Under the pieces are notes generated by a model. The model made no database searches, had not been told where the DNA came from, and saw only the letters and a program-made list of their open reading frames with translations. 64,000 nt of DNA from NCBI RefSeq assembly GCF_000516985.1, contig NW_006917097.1, forward strand, positions 3,386,593 through 3,450,592, in the 5' to 3' direction. Position 1 is the first letter of the stretch; the number at the start of each line of letters is the position of its first letter. Source of the DNA: Pestalotiopsis fici W106-1 (lineage: Eukaryota > Ascomycota > Sordariomycetes > Amphisphaeriales > Sporocadaceae). Position numbers and translations under genes: made by a program. Of this stretch, positions 24,815-35,493 are shown piece by piece.

Positions 24815-26736
24815 CTATGTAGTGTACCTGAATCCATCATTCTGCATATCCGTCTCATCTAGCCAATCATGCTCAACCGCCACCTGCTCCTCAAACGCCG
24901 CGGCCCGAGTGACATTTTTACGATGGCAAATCAGACCGTATGTGAGGATGAGCGCAATGGCCACAACGTAGCAAACAATCATGGCCACGGTCCCGCCCGT
25001 GTAGGCGGGCGCCTGGTCCTCCCGGAACGTCTGCGGGCCGATAATATTGCCAATAGCCCAGGCGACATAGTACCACGCAAACAGCGTCACCTTTTTCGTG
25101 TGGCCCGCCACGTTAGCCTGGTAGACCGAGACCAGCGTCACGTAGGGCGCCCAGTACGTGTACAGGATGTAGAGGCCAATGAGCTGGCCCGCCAGATTGG
25201 TCCGGGGCAGGGTGTAGCAGAGGATGGCGCCGAGCAGGGGGAGCAGAATGGCGCCGGCCACGAGCGGGGTGCGGTACCGCCGCGTCGTCGACGCCAGGTA
25301 CGAGAGGGCAATGCCCGAGGCCGTGCTCATGAGACCCGGCGGCATGGCGAGCAGTGACGTGTGGAGACTGTCAAAGCCCAGGCCAGAAATGATGAGCGTA
25401 TTGAAAGTGGTGAGTCCTCCATTGGGAACCTAGTTTGGGATTGGGAGGTCAGCTTTCATGAACATGGCTATTCAAGGTGCTACGGAAGAGGTGAGAATTT
25501 ACCTGCAGGGCAACAATGGCGAACCAAATCAGCCAAGTCTTGACGTCCATGACGGCTTCCCACACTTGCTCGGGCTTGAACTTTTTGGTCTCCAGCCCGG
25601 TATTGTCGGCTGCCTTTCGCTGGATAATGATGTACTTTTCGCGACTGGAAAGCCAGCGTGCGTCTAGTGGGTTGTTGGGACTGTGATGGACAGGTTAATT
25701 TGGGTGCACTCGATTCATGACGACCACTTACAGAAACAAAAGAGTAACTCCTGCCCAGAGCGAACTAAAAGCGCCAATGGCCAAGAAGATGATCTTCCAG
25801 GCTGCAAAGGAGCCCTTGTGGTAACCGCAGAGCCAGGCGATGAAGCCGTTGAGAATAGGGGCGATGACGTTGAGAATGATACTGTTCGCATGGTCAGAAC
25901 CTTGCCCAATCAATGAGAATATTCGCCTGTAGAGCTGTAACTTGCCTATTTCTTCGCGGCTGTTCTTCACTAAGAATCAGGGTCAGTCTATGCCAGCAAG
26001 AACTACATTGGAGTATACTTACGGTCGGTACCACATGGAAACTAGCAGCGTAACAGCTGGTATGAGGAGTGCTTCAAACCCTCCCAAGCTAAATGGCTCT
26101 CAGTCAATATTACACATGACCACTACTCTATTCACAAAAGGTAGTCTCACAGAAAGCGACAGACAAAGAGTCCTCCAAAACTCGTACACGCGGCCATGCA
26201 CATGGAGCAAACGCCCCACATGAATACGTTGAGGGAGAAAAAGGTGGCGGCCGGGACCTTTTGCAAACAGTACGCTGCGGGGCCCATGAAGGCGAGTCCG
26301 CCAAAGAAGGGTGCAGAGCCGACCCAGGAGTAGTCCTGGCCCGAGAGGTGCAAATCCGACTTGAGGCCATAGATTGCCGCGGCCGAGATGGCCGTCTTGT
26401 CCAGACCGGAAAGGGTGGCGCAGACAAACAACTGTTTTTTTTATGTCCATGGTCAGTTTTCTGATTTTTGTGCTTGCTGGCCGGGGGTGGTGGAGAAGAA
26501 CGACATACAATGGGAATAATGTGCCAGTCCACCTTGCGAATCAGTTTCCGTTCCTCCTCGGCCGTCCAATTAATAGTCCCGTCCTCGCCGCACTCGGCAA
26601 TGATCTGGGCGGCAATATCGACATCCTTGGCCCGGCCGGCCTTGACGGCCTTGACGGCGGCCTCGGCAGTCAGGCTGGCGTTGGGGGCCTCGGCGATATC
26701 ATGAGGCACCGGGGCGGACTGCTCTGGCTTCCCCAT
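24815..26736 (-). CDS. MFS transporter, allantoate-permease (Dal5/ACS) family
   Basis: Plasma-membrane symporter expected to import an organic anion. Seven exons: 26736-26509, 26431-26151, 26088-26023, 25969-25946, 25881-25732, 25680-25503, 25429-24815, giving 513 residues. Family landmarks: the N-terminal KVDWHIIPI, the first membrane helix with SGLDKTAIS, the loop motif WYRPEEQPRRN that is only complete after joining exons 3, 4 and 5, and the C-terminal helices with YWAPYVTL and WYYVAWAIGNIIGPQTF. Exon 4 has only 24 bp and is followed by a GC-AG intron (donor GCAAGT). Family members carry allantoate, nicotinate, pantothenate, biotin and similar acids; the substrate here is unknown. It is divergent from the first TauD-type dioxygenase, suggesting uptake of that enzyme's substrate. 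Confidence 0.9.
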
Positions 26737-27706
26737 GGTCTGCTTTTAGGTTACAATAGAAAAGACTTCTTCTTGATTGAACTATATGTGGATTGGATCA
26801 AGTAAAGGGAAAAAAGGCCAGGCTCCAAAACAAATGTACGAGTTTGGGTTGGGGTCCCAGGGTCAATATATCATGCAGGGACTCCTGTTTTTCTTGCCTA
26901 TCTCATCCCACACAAGTTTCAGTGCTTGGGGGAATATCACTATCGCATATTGACTAGCATACTTCCCTGTCTGGAGTATAGCATAAGACAGTCGCTCGTT
27001 CGGCAGCTATCTATGCTTTCCCGAGACCTGGTCATTGGGTAATAGGCTAAGAGAAGTACAGTGGGGTTCGCAGGATCTGGTTCACGGTCATACACGCCAA
27101 TTCGCAAAGCATGCATACACCTTGAAAGACACGCCCACTTACCTCGTGGCTTTTTTTTCCTTTCAAGAGTAGGGTATCAAGAGACGCTATTTCTCTTTTC
27201 CAGCAAGCTTATTCCGGTCTTATTGACAGCCATTGTGCTCTTATCTTGACTTGCAGCTGCTATCCATTCCTTAGTGAGACCGTTTGACCCAAGGAGCTGG
27301 ATGGTGCTACTATAGCGACTTGGATAGTGTTGCCGGTTCTCCGGGGTGACGGGCCAATGAAAGTCGCCGAAGGTCTCATGTAATTGTTATCAGAACCAGC
27401 CGACTGGGCGATTCGGTACTCTCCAATGTGGGGCCACCATCTCGGTTGAAGCCCGAGAGAATGATACATACGGCCTAAATGCCGATGATACCGATCAATT
27501 GTCGTGTGATGGGCGTTTTGGAAAGCTACGGAGCGATTGGGCGCAGTTTACCAGCCAATAGCAGTCTCATGGGGTGTGGCCATATATCGTGGCCGAGCGC
27601 AACTTGAATCGTGCATGTTGTAGCGGTTATACTATTATAGGAGCCAAAGTATATCGGCCACACTCGACAGCAAGACTTTGATCAGGGAATCAAGATCAAG
27701 ATCACA
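26737..27706. other. Divergent promoter, transporter / dioxygenase 1
   Basis: About 970 bp between the start codons of the first MFS gene and the first TauD-type gene. It contains the inverted repeat CGGC-N6-GCCG at 27471-27484 and a CCGG-N4-CCGG at 27333-27344. No gene is seen in it. Confidence 0.7.
27471..27484. promoter_or_regulatory. CGGC-N6-GCCG inverted repeat (candidate Zn2Cys6 site)
   Basis: CGGCCTAAATGCCG is an inverted repeat with CGG/CCG ends spaced by 8 bases, the type of half-site and layout bound by Zn2Cys6 dimers. It ends 223 bp upstream of the dioxygenase 1 start. The same repeat with the same spacing occurs at 35734-35747 before dioxygenase 2, and a Zn2Cys6 gene lies between them. 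Binding is inferred. Confidence 0.5.
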
Positions 27707-28914
27707 ATGATAGCAAGAACAGAAGAAAAAAGCGAACCGCTTTACCCTGCCTACCTCCGTAAGTGACTCGAGCTTCATGCAAGCACAACAACCAAATACA
27801 GACTGCCTCCTAACAGGAATCCAGCTCATTATGACCCCCTCGAAAAGGTTGAAGAGGTCGGCAGGTTTGAGCATGATGATCCAGGCCACCGGGCTGATCC
27901 TTTGAAACCTAATCTACTCAAGCATGCTACCAAAGTCTTTGATTTGAGTCCACACTGCGGTACAGAAATCCATGGCGTGCAAATTTCAAAATTGTCCAGT
28001 GAAGGACTTGATGAAATTGCACTTTTATGCGCCGAAAGGGGTTGTCTGGTGTTCCGCGATCAGGACTACATCGATATTGGCTTTGAGGAGCAACGACGGA
28101 TCGCCTCTCACTTTGGCCCGCTTCACAAACACGGGTGGATGCCACACCCCAAGGACGGACCCCCCGAGTTCGTCATTGTGTACGACTCCAAGGAGGACCT
28201 GCGCATCCGCAAGTCGTGGAGCCGCAAGTCGCCCATTCAGTTCCACGTGGACCAGTCCCCCGAGGCGCAGCCCCCGGGGCTGACCTTTTTCGCCATGCTC
28301 GAGTCCCCCTCGGTGGCCGGCGGCGACACCATCATCTCCAGCTCGGTCCGGGCCTTTGAGCGCCTGTCGCCGTCGTTTCGCAAGCGCCTCGAGGGCCTTA
28401 ATGCCGTGCACACGACGGCCAACCCCATCATGCGCGAGCTGCGCGATAACGGAAACCAGGCCGTCCTGCGACGCCCCATTACCAAGTCCATACACCCGGT
28501 TGTGACGGTCCACCCCGTGACCAAGCAAAAGGCCTTGTTTGTCAACTCGTCATACACTCAAAGCATTGTCGGTTGGGATGAGGAGGAATCAGGTGAGTTT
28601 TGCAGCTTACCCTTGCCACTATTCTTTAGGAAAAACTAACTCAATATCATCCAGACTACATGCTCAAGTTCCTCTTTGACCACATCAACAGAGGCCAAGA
28701 TTTCTGCTGCCGAGTGCGATACGAGGCCGGCACCGTTGTGCTCTGGGACCAGCGCGTCACGCAGCACTCGCAGACGCTCGACTATGCCGCGGGAGACCGC
28801 CGCCACGCCTTTAGGCTGACGCCCCTGGCCAACACGCCCATCCCGAGCAAGATTGAAGAGGACGATGGCGAGTGCCAAAAGGATGAGGCGCGGGTTTTAC
28901 TGAATCTTTGTTGA
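27707..28914 (+). CDS. TauD/TfdA-family Fe(II)/2-oxoglutarate dioxygenase 1
   Basis: Oxygenase that hydroxylates or cleaves a small acid substrate while decarboxylating 2-oxoglutarate; fungal relatives act on taurine and other sulfonates. Proposed exons: 27707-27762, 27817-28592, 28655-28914, 363 residues. The iron ligands are His162 and Asp164 in QFHVDQ and the distal His315 in TQHSQT; the 2-oxoglutarate Arg lies in GDRRHAFR. It resembles the second dioxygenase of this window along its whole length. The oddity is intron 1: the strongest donor (GTAAGT at 27759) breaks the frame, so I use the weaker GTGACT at 27763 with the acceptor at 27816; an acceptor at 27801 also keeps frame. The first 20 residues are therefore uncertain, and a small frame error cannot be excluded. 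The rest is intact. Confidence 0.85.
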
Positions 28915-29324
28915 GCAAGGTACCAAAGTCGGAAAATCACCAGCAGGTTTCATGAGATATCACTAGTTTTGGTCATTAATCAGTGCGCAAGTCGATAGTA
29001 CTATGTGTGGATGCTCAAGCATAAATAGAAAGCAATTAGTGTCGTAGCACTACCATGTCTGAATGCTTTCATTGCGCCTTGTTGGATCTTACCCAATTGT
29101 CGAGATCAAGTTGGCCTATGTGCCGAAACATTCCAGTGACCATTTCAAAAGACACTATTCTGCAATATCTTAATCGATATAAAGATCTGAAATTGGCCAA
29201 GTCTTGACTGATGCTGGACAAGTATGTTATAGATGGGCAAGACAGCTCCTAGTCTATACCGAGAAAATGCTTTGCTTATATGGATACGTTATCTAGATAA
29301 ACATGCTTTATTAAAAGCAATTCA
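28915..29324. other. Convergent intergenic spacer
   Basis: About 410 bp between the stop codons of dioxygenase 1 and the DapA-family gene. It is AT-rich with no open frame of note; it presumably holds the two 3' ends. Confidence 0.7.
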
Positions 29325-30595
29325 TCATATCGCAGCATACTTTTGTTCCTCCATCAAAACGTTTAATAGTAAAGGATTCATGAACCATGAAGCAGCGCTC
29401 TCCTCACTGCTTGGAAGTAAAGGTCGGCGCGGCAGGCGACCGTAGCCAAACTGTTTATGGAGGAGCATCTTCATTCCAGCAAACTGTAATCGTGGGATTA
29501 GCGAAAATCAGTTTCAAAGTTTGTGTCTTCAATGCTGGAAATGAACCACGTACGCCAATCTTTTGCATGAAGCCGTCGACGAGTGCTAGGTCATTCTGTA
29601 GCCTCTGTGCCTCCTTGTACTCGGGTGTGTTAGATGGGTAATTGGCAAGTTCCCATAAACGCACACAGGTTCGCTGACCATGATACATTAGCAAACCACG
29701 CATTGATGTGATCATGATGATTAAACACTTACAGGAACCAAGTTGGGAAGTCCAGATATCGCCTAATGTTCCAGTTAGTATATCGATTGAAATGAGCAGC
29801 ATGTAGAGCGTAATCTTACACCGGCAGCACCACTCGAGATTGATGGCAGCAGAATGTCAATGTAACCATCAATGATTCTAAATTCCGCATGTGGGTTTAT
29901 TCTTGGGTATCGTGACTTGAAGCTTTCAGAGCTGGTCACGGCATTGATACGTGTGATCTTGCCAACAGACGCGCAGCTAGACAAAACTTTTGGTTAGCTT
30001 TCAGGAAATCTTCAGACCCCCAGGAGGAAGACAGGCCCGAGGGCGTGCGAAAAACCCACGTCAGCTTGACACCCACGACATTCGGCGCCTGTCGCAACAC
30101 ATCAAGAATGAGATCACTATCCAGATCGATCCCGGCCGAGACCCCAGGGAAGTTGTACACAATGACGGGCAGAGGACTCTTCTCGGCCACGTCGACAAAG
30201 AACTGTCGCAGCGCCTCGCCGCCGTTGCTCTGGAGCGCGCCCGCGTAGTAGCCCGGAGGTATCACCATGACGTGATCGGCCCCGGCCTCCTGCGCCCTCT
30301 TGGCCAGGTATATGGTCTCGCGCGTGCTCGGCGCGCCCACGCCGGCTACAATGGGGACTTGCTCCAGACCGCAGGCGTCCAGGGCGGACCGCGTCGTCTG
30401 GATAATCTGCGTGCGCTCGTCTGCCGACAGATGCGCGGCCTCGCCCGCTGAACCGCAGACGACTGGAATGGTGCCGGCGAGAGCCGTGTACTTGACATGT
30501 TTTGCCAGAGCGTCTAGGTCCAACTCCTCGTCATCGTGGAAAAAGGTTGGCAATGGTGTGTATATGCCCTTTGGGAGAAGACGTGTCATCGCCAT
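29325..30595 (-). CDS. DapA-family aldolase/synthase (dihydrodipicolinate synthase-like)
   Basis: Class I (Schiff-base) lyase of the DHDPS/N-acetylneuraminate lyase superfamily, which makes or breaks a C-C bond with pyruvate. Five exons: 30595-30060, 29976-29820, 29762-29733, 29673-29554, 29483-29325, 333 residues, close to the family's usual 300-330. Exon 3 is only 30 bp. The last splice (GTACGT donor at 29553, GCTAATC branch site) skips a false stop at 29455 and restores the conserved tail FGYGRLPRRPLLP. Active-site residues are the Schiff-base Lys177 in GVKLT, Tyr147 in VYNFPG, and the CGSAGE loop at 47-52. Since fungi make lysine through aminoadipate, a lysine role is unlikely; cleavage of a 4-hydroxy-2-oxo acid or sugar acid to pyruvate is more plausible. 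It is divergent from the cluster's Zn2Cys6 gene. The ATG at 30589 is an alternative start. Confidence 0.9.
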
Positions 30596-31740
30596 TGTTC
30601 TTGTGCAGGATTTTGTCTTGTAACACAACGTGTATGTGCACTGGCAGTCAACCGCAACAATACAGATCTATTTTGTTCAATAGATGTTTGCAAAATATCA
30701 CCATGGGTGGATCTACTCGGCCGGCAAACAGGTGCATAGCTACGGAGCGGAGCAACGACACCAGTCCTCCGAATGAACACCTTGACGCCCCGAAAGAGAT
30801 ACGGGATCCAAGGCAGAACCAAGATGATCTCCACTCGACTCAAAATTTGTTGCATCGCCGAGGCCAATCAATACCGCCGCTTTGTGGACGAAATGGCAAG
30901 TAGAATGGGTAGACGCTATTGGAAGTTACTATATTCAGCTGTATCGGTACATACTTAGCGGGCTGTTTTAGCACTTTCGTTGACTAATAGACCCTTGTTG
31001 CACTATAGTCTCTCGCTAAAACCCCCTGGTTTGTTGTTTTAGCTACGACGCATTAGTGGCTGCACGCCTAACCACCACCACCAAGGTACATAGGTATCAA
31101 CAGGCCACCAAATATTTCAGGCTGTTGTCAAACAAACTTGAAGCTGTTTGGTGATTCATCTTGCTTGTCCTGCCTGGAAAACAATATCAAAGTCTTGGGT
31201 CATCATCTCTTGCAGTTGATCGAGGTTGGTTACTAATGGCCCTTATCGTACAGCTCTGATTCGACGCGTAGCGTTTCATTGCGGCTTGGGCCCGATGCAG
31301 CCGATACCTCGACTCGGGGGCGCCCCTCAACCACCAACTGCTCGCTCTCCATGTTATTAGTTCTAGCGGAGACGATAGATAAGGAAAAGTAGTGTGTTGA
31401 CTAAAGAATAATACGACTACACTAGACTCTATCCGATCACAACTGTTCTCCTTGGGACAGATAGTTGAGCAATTAGACAATGTGAATTGCCAATGTATCA
31501 CTCAGTGCCACTCTAAGATCTTTGAGGTCCGCTGGAGAACCCCGGGGAAACAACCAACAGCCTTTACACACGGATCGTGTCCGCGTCGACATTTGGATCT
31601 TCTCAAAAAGGGATCCACCATCACAGTAATTGCTGTTGATCAAGGACGATATTGGCTTGTCACTTCTGAGGAAAACCGGCTTCTATGGAAATGTAGTTGT
31701 TGTCTTTTACTGGCCACAAGTTCACCCACTACGTCAAATT
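30596..31740. other. Divergent promoter, aldolase / Zn2Cys6 regulator
   Basis: About 1.15 kb between two start codons. It holds CGG-N7-CCG at 31571-31583 (CGGATCGTGTCCG) but no CGGC-N6-GCCG. Open frames are short. No gene is seen. Confidence 0.65.
31571..31583. promoter_or_regulatory. CGG-N7-CCG inverted repeat, weak candidate regulator site
   Basis: CGGATCGTGTCCG, symmetric as CGGA-N5-TCCG, about 160 bp before the regulator's start codon. The spacing differs by one base from the two dioxygenase promoter repeats, so it may be chance or a different site. Confidence 0.3.
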
Positions 31741-33912
31741 ATGAGTGAAGTGACTCCACCACTGTCTGCCTGTATGTGTACAGTATATCCCCTGATCAAA
31801 GTGTATACGAGCGAGCACCTTGGCTAAACCACCAAATGTATAGCAAAAAGACAAGCATGCGTCCCGTGTCACGTGCGCAAGGTCAAATGTGATGCCACCG
31901 AGATTGGGTTCCCGTGTAGCAACTGCCAGAGTGCATCACGAGAGGACTGCCGGCTGCACCTGAAGCGCAAGCGGACGTCAGCCAAGCTGCCGGGTCGGGG
32001 CGCCGAGCCCGTCCGTTTGCCAGTCGCCGTGCCCACGAGCAGTACGAGAACCACAACCACGAGCCCGCAAGGGTCGGCGTGCTCGCCTAGGACGACGGCG
32101 ACGACAGCATCGACAACAACACCGAGGCCTGTCCCCAAGGTCGAGGTCGCCAATCTGCTCAATGTGGACGAGGCGTCCGTCGACAGCGACTATCTCTTCC
32201 AGAGACACTTGGCCGAGTTCATGGACCAGCCGCATCTCACGGAACGGCCCATTGATCGTCATGCGAGGACCATGTATGTGGGGACCGATGTGTCCAATCT
32301 GAGTTTCCTGGTTCGCCAGCAGTTTGGGGAAAAAGTTGAAAACGTATCACATTTCCCGACGGATCGCATCGCGCGGCGGCATACCTGCCACGATCCTGAC
32401 CGTCTCCCCCTCGAGGCGTTCCAGCTGCCCGAAAAGGGCATCGTGGATCGGCTTCTCCGAGCTTACTTTACGCACATCAATCCGGGGTTCCCCGTTGTCG
32501 ACGAGACCATATTCATGAAGCAGTACGAATCCAAAGATCCAGATAATCCACCCTCGCTACTCTTGTTGCATGCAATATTGCTGGTTGGAGCACATGTCTG
32601 CTTTGATCAGCCAAACCGGGAACATCTCAAAGCCACCTTCTTTCGACGAGCCAAGAGTCTCTTTGATGCCCGGTTTGAGCGGAATCGAGACACTATTGTC
32701 CAAGCAGCATTGCTGTTGACCTGGCACGCTGATGGACCAGAGGATGTCGTGGCAAACGCCTGGTACTGGCTAGGGATCGCTGCCCGGACGGCCACGGGTA
32801 TGGGCATGCACCGAGATGCTGAGAACAGCACTCTGGTGCCACACGTCAAGAGAATGTGGCGGCGGGTATGGTGGTTGCTGTTCCAGTGCGATACGCTCGT
32901 GTCTCTCCAATACGGTCGTCCGCCGGCCATCAACCTGGCAGACAGCGACGTGCAACGACTCAAGCCGTCCGACTTTGAAGATTGCGGGCCCAACGCCCGT
33001 GTCCAGTACGTCATGCACGCCTCGGAGCTGTGCATAATCATCTCGGAGGCCCTGCGACAACGCTTTCGTCTCCGGGCCACGGCCGAGGACCGCCAGGACA
33101 TGCTGAGAAGGACGGACGAGGACCTGGCGACGTGGGCCCTGCGCCTGCCGACGTCTCTGCAGTTGCACCTCGGCCCCCGTCTCGACCTGTGGGCGGCGAA
33201 CCTGCAGCTCATTTACAACACGGCGCTCATCCTCCTCCACCGCACCCGATCGCACCCCCCGTCCTTGCGGGCGCAGGGCGAGGACTCGGATATTTGCAAG
33301 ACGGCGGCCGGCGTCGTGCAGGATTTGTTTCAATGTCTGTGCGAGAGGCACGAGACGAAATATCTCTGGACGTCCAGCATCAACTGCTTGTTCACGGCCC
33401 TGATTGAGCTGAGCGCCGAGGTGCGCTTGTTGAATCCCGTTCTGGCCATATCTGCGCTGCGGAGGTATGACTCTGCCCTCTTTTCGCTGCGGGAGCTTGC
33501 GAGATTTTGGCCAAATGCGCAAACCGTCTTGCACTTTTTTGAGAACTCTGTCAAGTTACAAGAGAAGTCCGAGCCAGTACCTATAAATAATGCCGAAGTT
33601 GTAACGGAAGCACTAAGCAAACCCTCAAATCCCAACGTCCGTCGAGGTTCGGTAGAAGTGGAAGGCGATGAAACTAGCGATGATGCACAGGCACAAGAAG
33701 AAGCTTCACTTGACATGGATGCCGGCACATCTGCAAGATCAGGGCTGCCAAACGCCAATTCAAACTGGGAGGACCAGAATGAATCACGTACAACGGATCA
33801 AGGCGTGGACAAACGGAATTATGCGCAAGAGGAATTTGAATCTTGGAGCGACTGGCGTCATGCATATTGGCAACAACCAGAATTTGAGAGCGAGTTCCTA
33901 TTTACATTTTAA
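31741..33912 (+). CDS. Zn2Cys6 transcription factor with fungal-specific domain
   Basis: Probable nuclear pathway-specific regulator of the surrounding cluster. Two exons: 31741-31771, encoding MSEVTPPLSA, and 31844-33912; the splice (GTATGT donor, TAG acceptor, CTAAAC branch) completes the zinc cluster, giving 699 residues. The six cysteines are 16, 19, 26, 35, 38 and 46, with basic residues between Cys19 and Cys26. A Ser/Thr-rich linker (about 55-100) precedes the middle homology domain (about 190-480; landmarks YFTHINPGFPVVD and WRRVWWLLFQCD). The C-terminal 120 residues are acidic and disordered-looking, possibly activating. The style recalls the cutinase-factor (CTF1) group, which I state as an impression only. 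Convergent with dioxygenase 2, 204 bp between stops. Confidence 0.92.
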
Positions 33913-34116
33913 GAAGGAAAATCAATAGAAAGCATCCTTTGGTCTCTCCATATTAGCAAGTATCACAAGTACTAGAGCTGCCAAACATTACTATGGCCCA
34001 CCGATTTAAGGGTCAAGGGTCGGCCTTTCATATACCTCTGCATCAGTTATGAATTGATTTTGAAAAGTGTTTATTGTCTTGATATCCCAACTCCAAGCTA
34101 CCATGCAAAGCACAAA

Positions 34117-35493
34117 TCAGCACAGTCCCAATTGAACTCTTCCAAGATCCTTGGCACATTCTCCATCATCCTCTTCAATAAGTGCTGGAATAGGCTTATC
34201 TACGGCAACACGTTAGCATTTGATACTATCATTCTAGATGGTTTGACAAGAAGGAATTTGCCACTTACTAGCCAAAGAAGTCAGACGGAAAGCATGCCTC
34301 CTGTCACCGGCCGGGTAGTCCAACGTTTGCGAGTGATTCGTGACTCTCTGGTCCCACACAAGCACCGTGCCGGCCTCGTAGCGGATGCGGCACTGAAAGT
34401 CTTGCCTCTTGGCAATGTGGTCGAAAAGGAACTTGAGGAGGTAATCCGACTCCTCCTCGTCGAAACCCACGATGCGCTTGGTGTACACAGGGTTCACGAC
34501 TATCATTTTATAGAATGTCAGCTGAAAGTTCTCGACGCTTCAAAGTGATGACACCTCTTACCCGAGGACATGTGGGGGAAAAGAATGGAAATAAATAAAA
34601 ACTTACACAAGGCCTTTTCCTTGGTGACTGGGTGCACAATAACAACAGGGTGCTCCTGGATCAGCTCCTGGCGGCGCATGACGGCATTATCACCATTCTT
34701 GAGCTCCTGCTTGACGCCGTCGTTGTTGCTGTGAATGGCCGTCAGGCCTTCGAGGCGCTTGCGGAACCGCGGCGACAGCGACCGGTACGCCGCCACGCTC
34801 GAGCTCATGAGCGTGTCGCCGCCCGCGGCCGCCGGCGACTCGAGCATCCCGATAAAGGTCACTCCCGGCGGCTGCGGCTCCGGCGTCTGGTCCGAGTGCC
34901 ACTGCACCGGGCTCCGACCCTTCCATGAGCGGCGGACGCGCAAATCCCTTTTTGGCGGGCGGATACGGTCAGCATGTGTGATATCTATCGAGTTTTGAAA
35001 AACGTCCTGTGACTTACTCCTTGTGATCGTAAATAATCATGTGCTCCGGACTGCCGGCAGCGGGATGAGGCGCCCATCCGTGAACGTGCAGCGGTCCAAA
35101 ATGGGCGACAACCTTCTTTTGTTCCTCGAGGCCAATCCCGATAAAGTCCTGGTTGCGAAAGACGAGGCCGCCACGCTGCGCAGCCAAGAGGGCCAGCTCA
35201 TCTAGGCCCTCGGGGCTCAGCTGCGAAAGCTGCACGCCCTCGATCTCGGTACCCACGTTGGGGGACAGATCGTACACCTTGGTGGCGTTCTTGAGCAGGT
35301 TGGGAAAGGTTGGGTCGGCCCGGTGCCCAACGTCAATGTGTTCAAAGTAGCCCAGGTCGTCCACCTTTTCCAGAGGATCGTAGTGTGGGAGAAAGTCTGG
35401 ATACAGCGCAGAGCCGTCGGCGTTCTTGGGCCTTTGGCTCAGCTTGAGGGCCAGAGGGGCGGCTGCTGTTACGGTTTCTGTCGTGGTAGCCAT
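34117..35493 (-). CDS. TauD/TfdA-family Fe(II)/2-oxoglutarate dioxygenase 2
   Basis: Paralogue of the dioxygenase at 27.7 kb and presumably the same type of reaction on a related substrate. Four exons: 35493-35018, 34947-34607, 34499-34269, 34199-34117, 376 residues. The start is the ATG of MATTTETV; the frame is open further upstream to 35556, but the upstream part shows no conservation with its paralogue. Iron ligands are His176 and Asp178 in QWHSDQ and His328 in TNHSQT; the 2-oxoglutarate Arg is in GDRRHAFR. The C-terminal end (EEDDGEC, ending in LC) matches the paralogue, which supports the last exon. Intron positions differ from the paralogue, so the duplication is old. The acceptor of exon 2 (AAAAAG) is weak but gives the shared KEDLR sequence. 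Divergent from the second ACS-type transporter. Confidence 0.92.

Noticed and set aside
29455..29802. Aldolase ending at the stop at 29455 (tail CWNEDAPP)
   Set aside because: The spliced alternative gives the conserved FGYGRLPRRPLLP tail and uses good donor, branch and acceptor sites.
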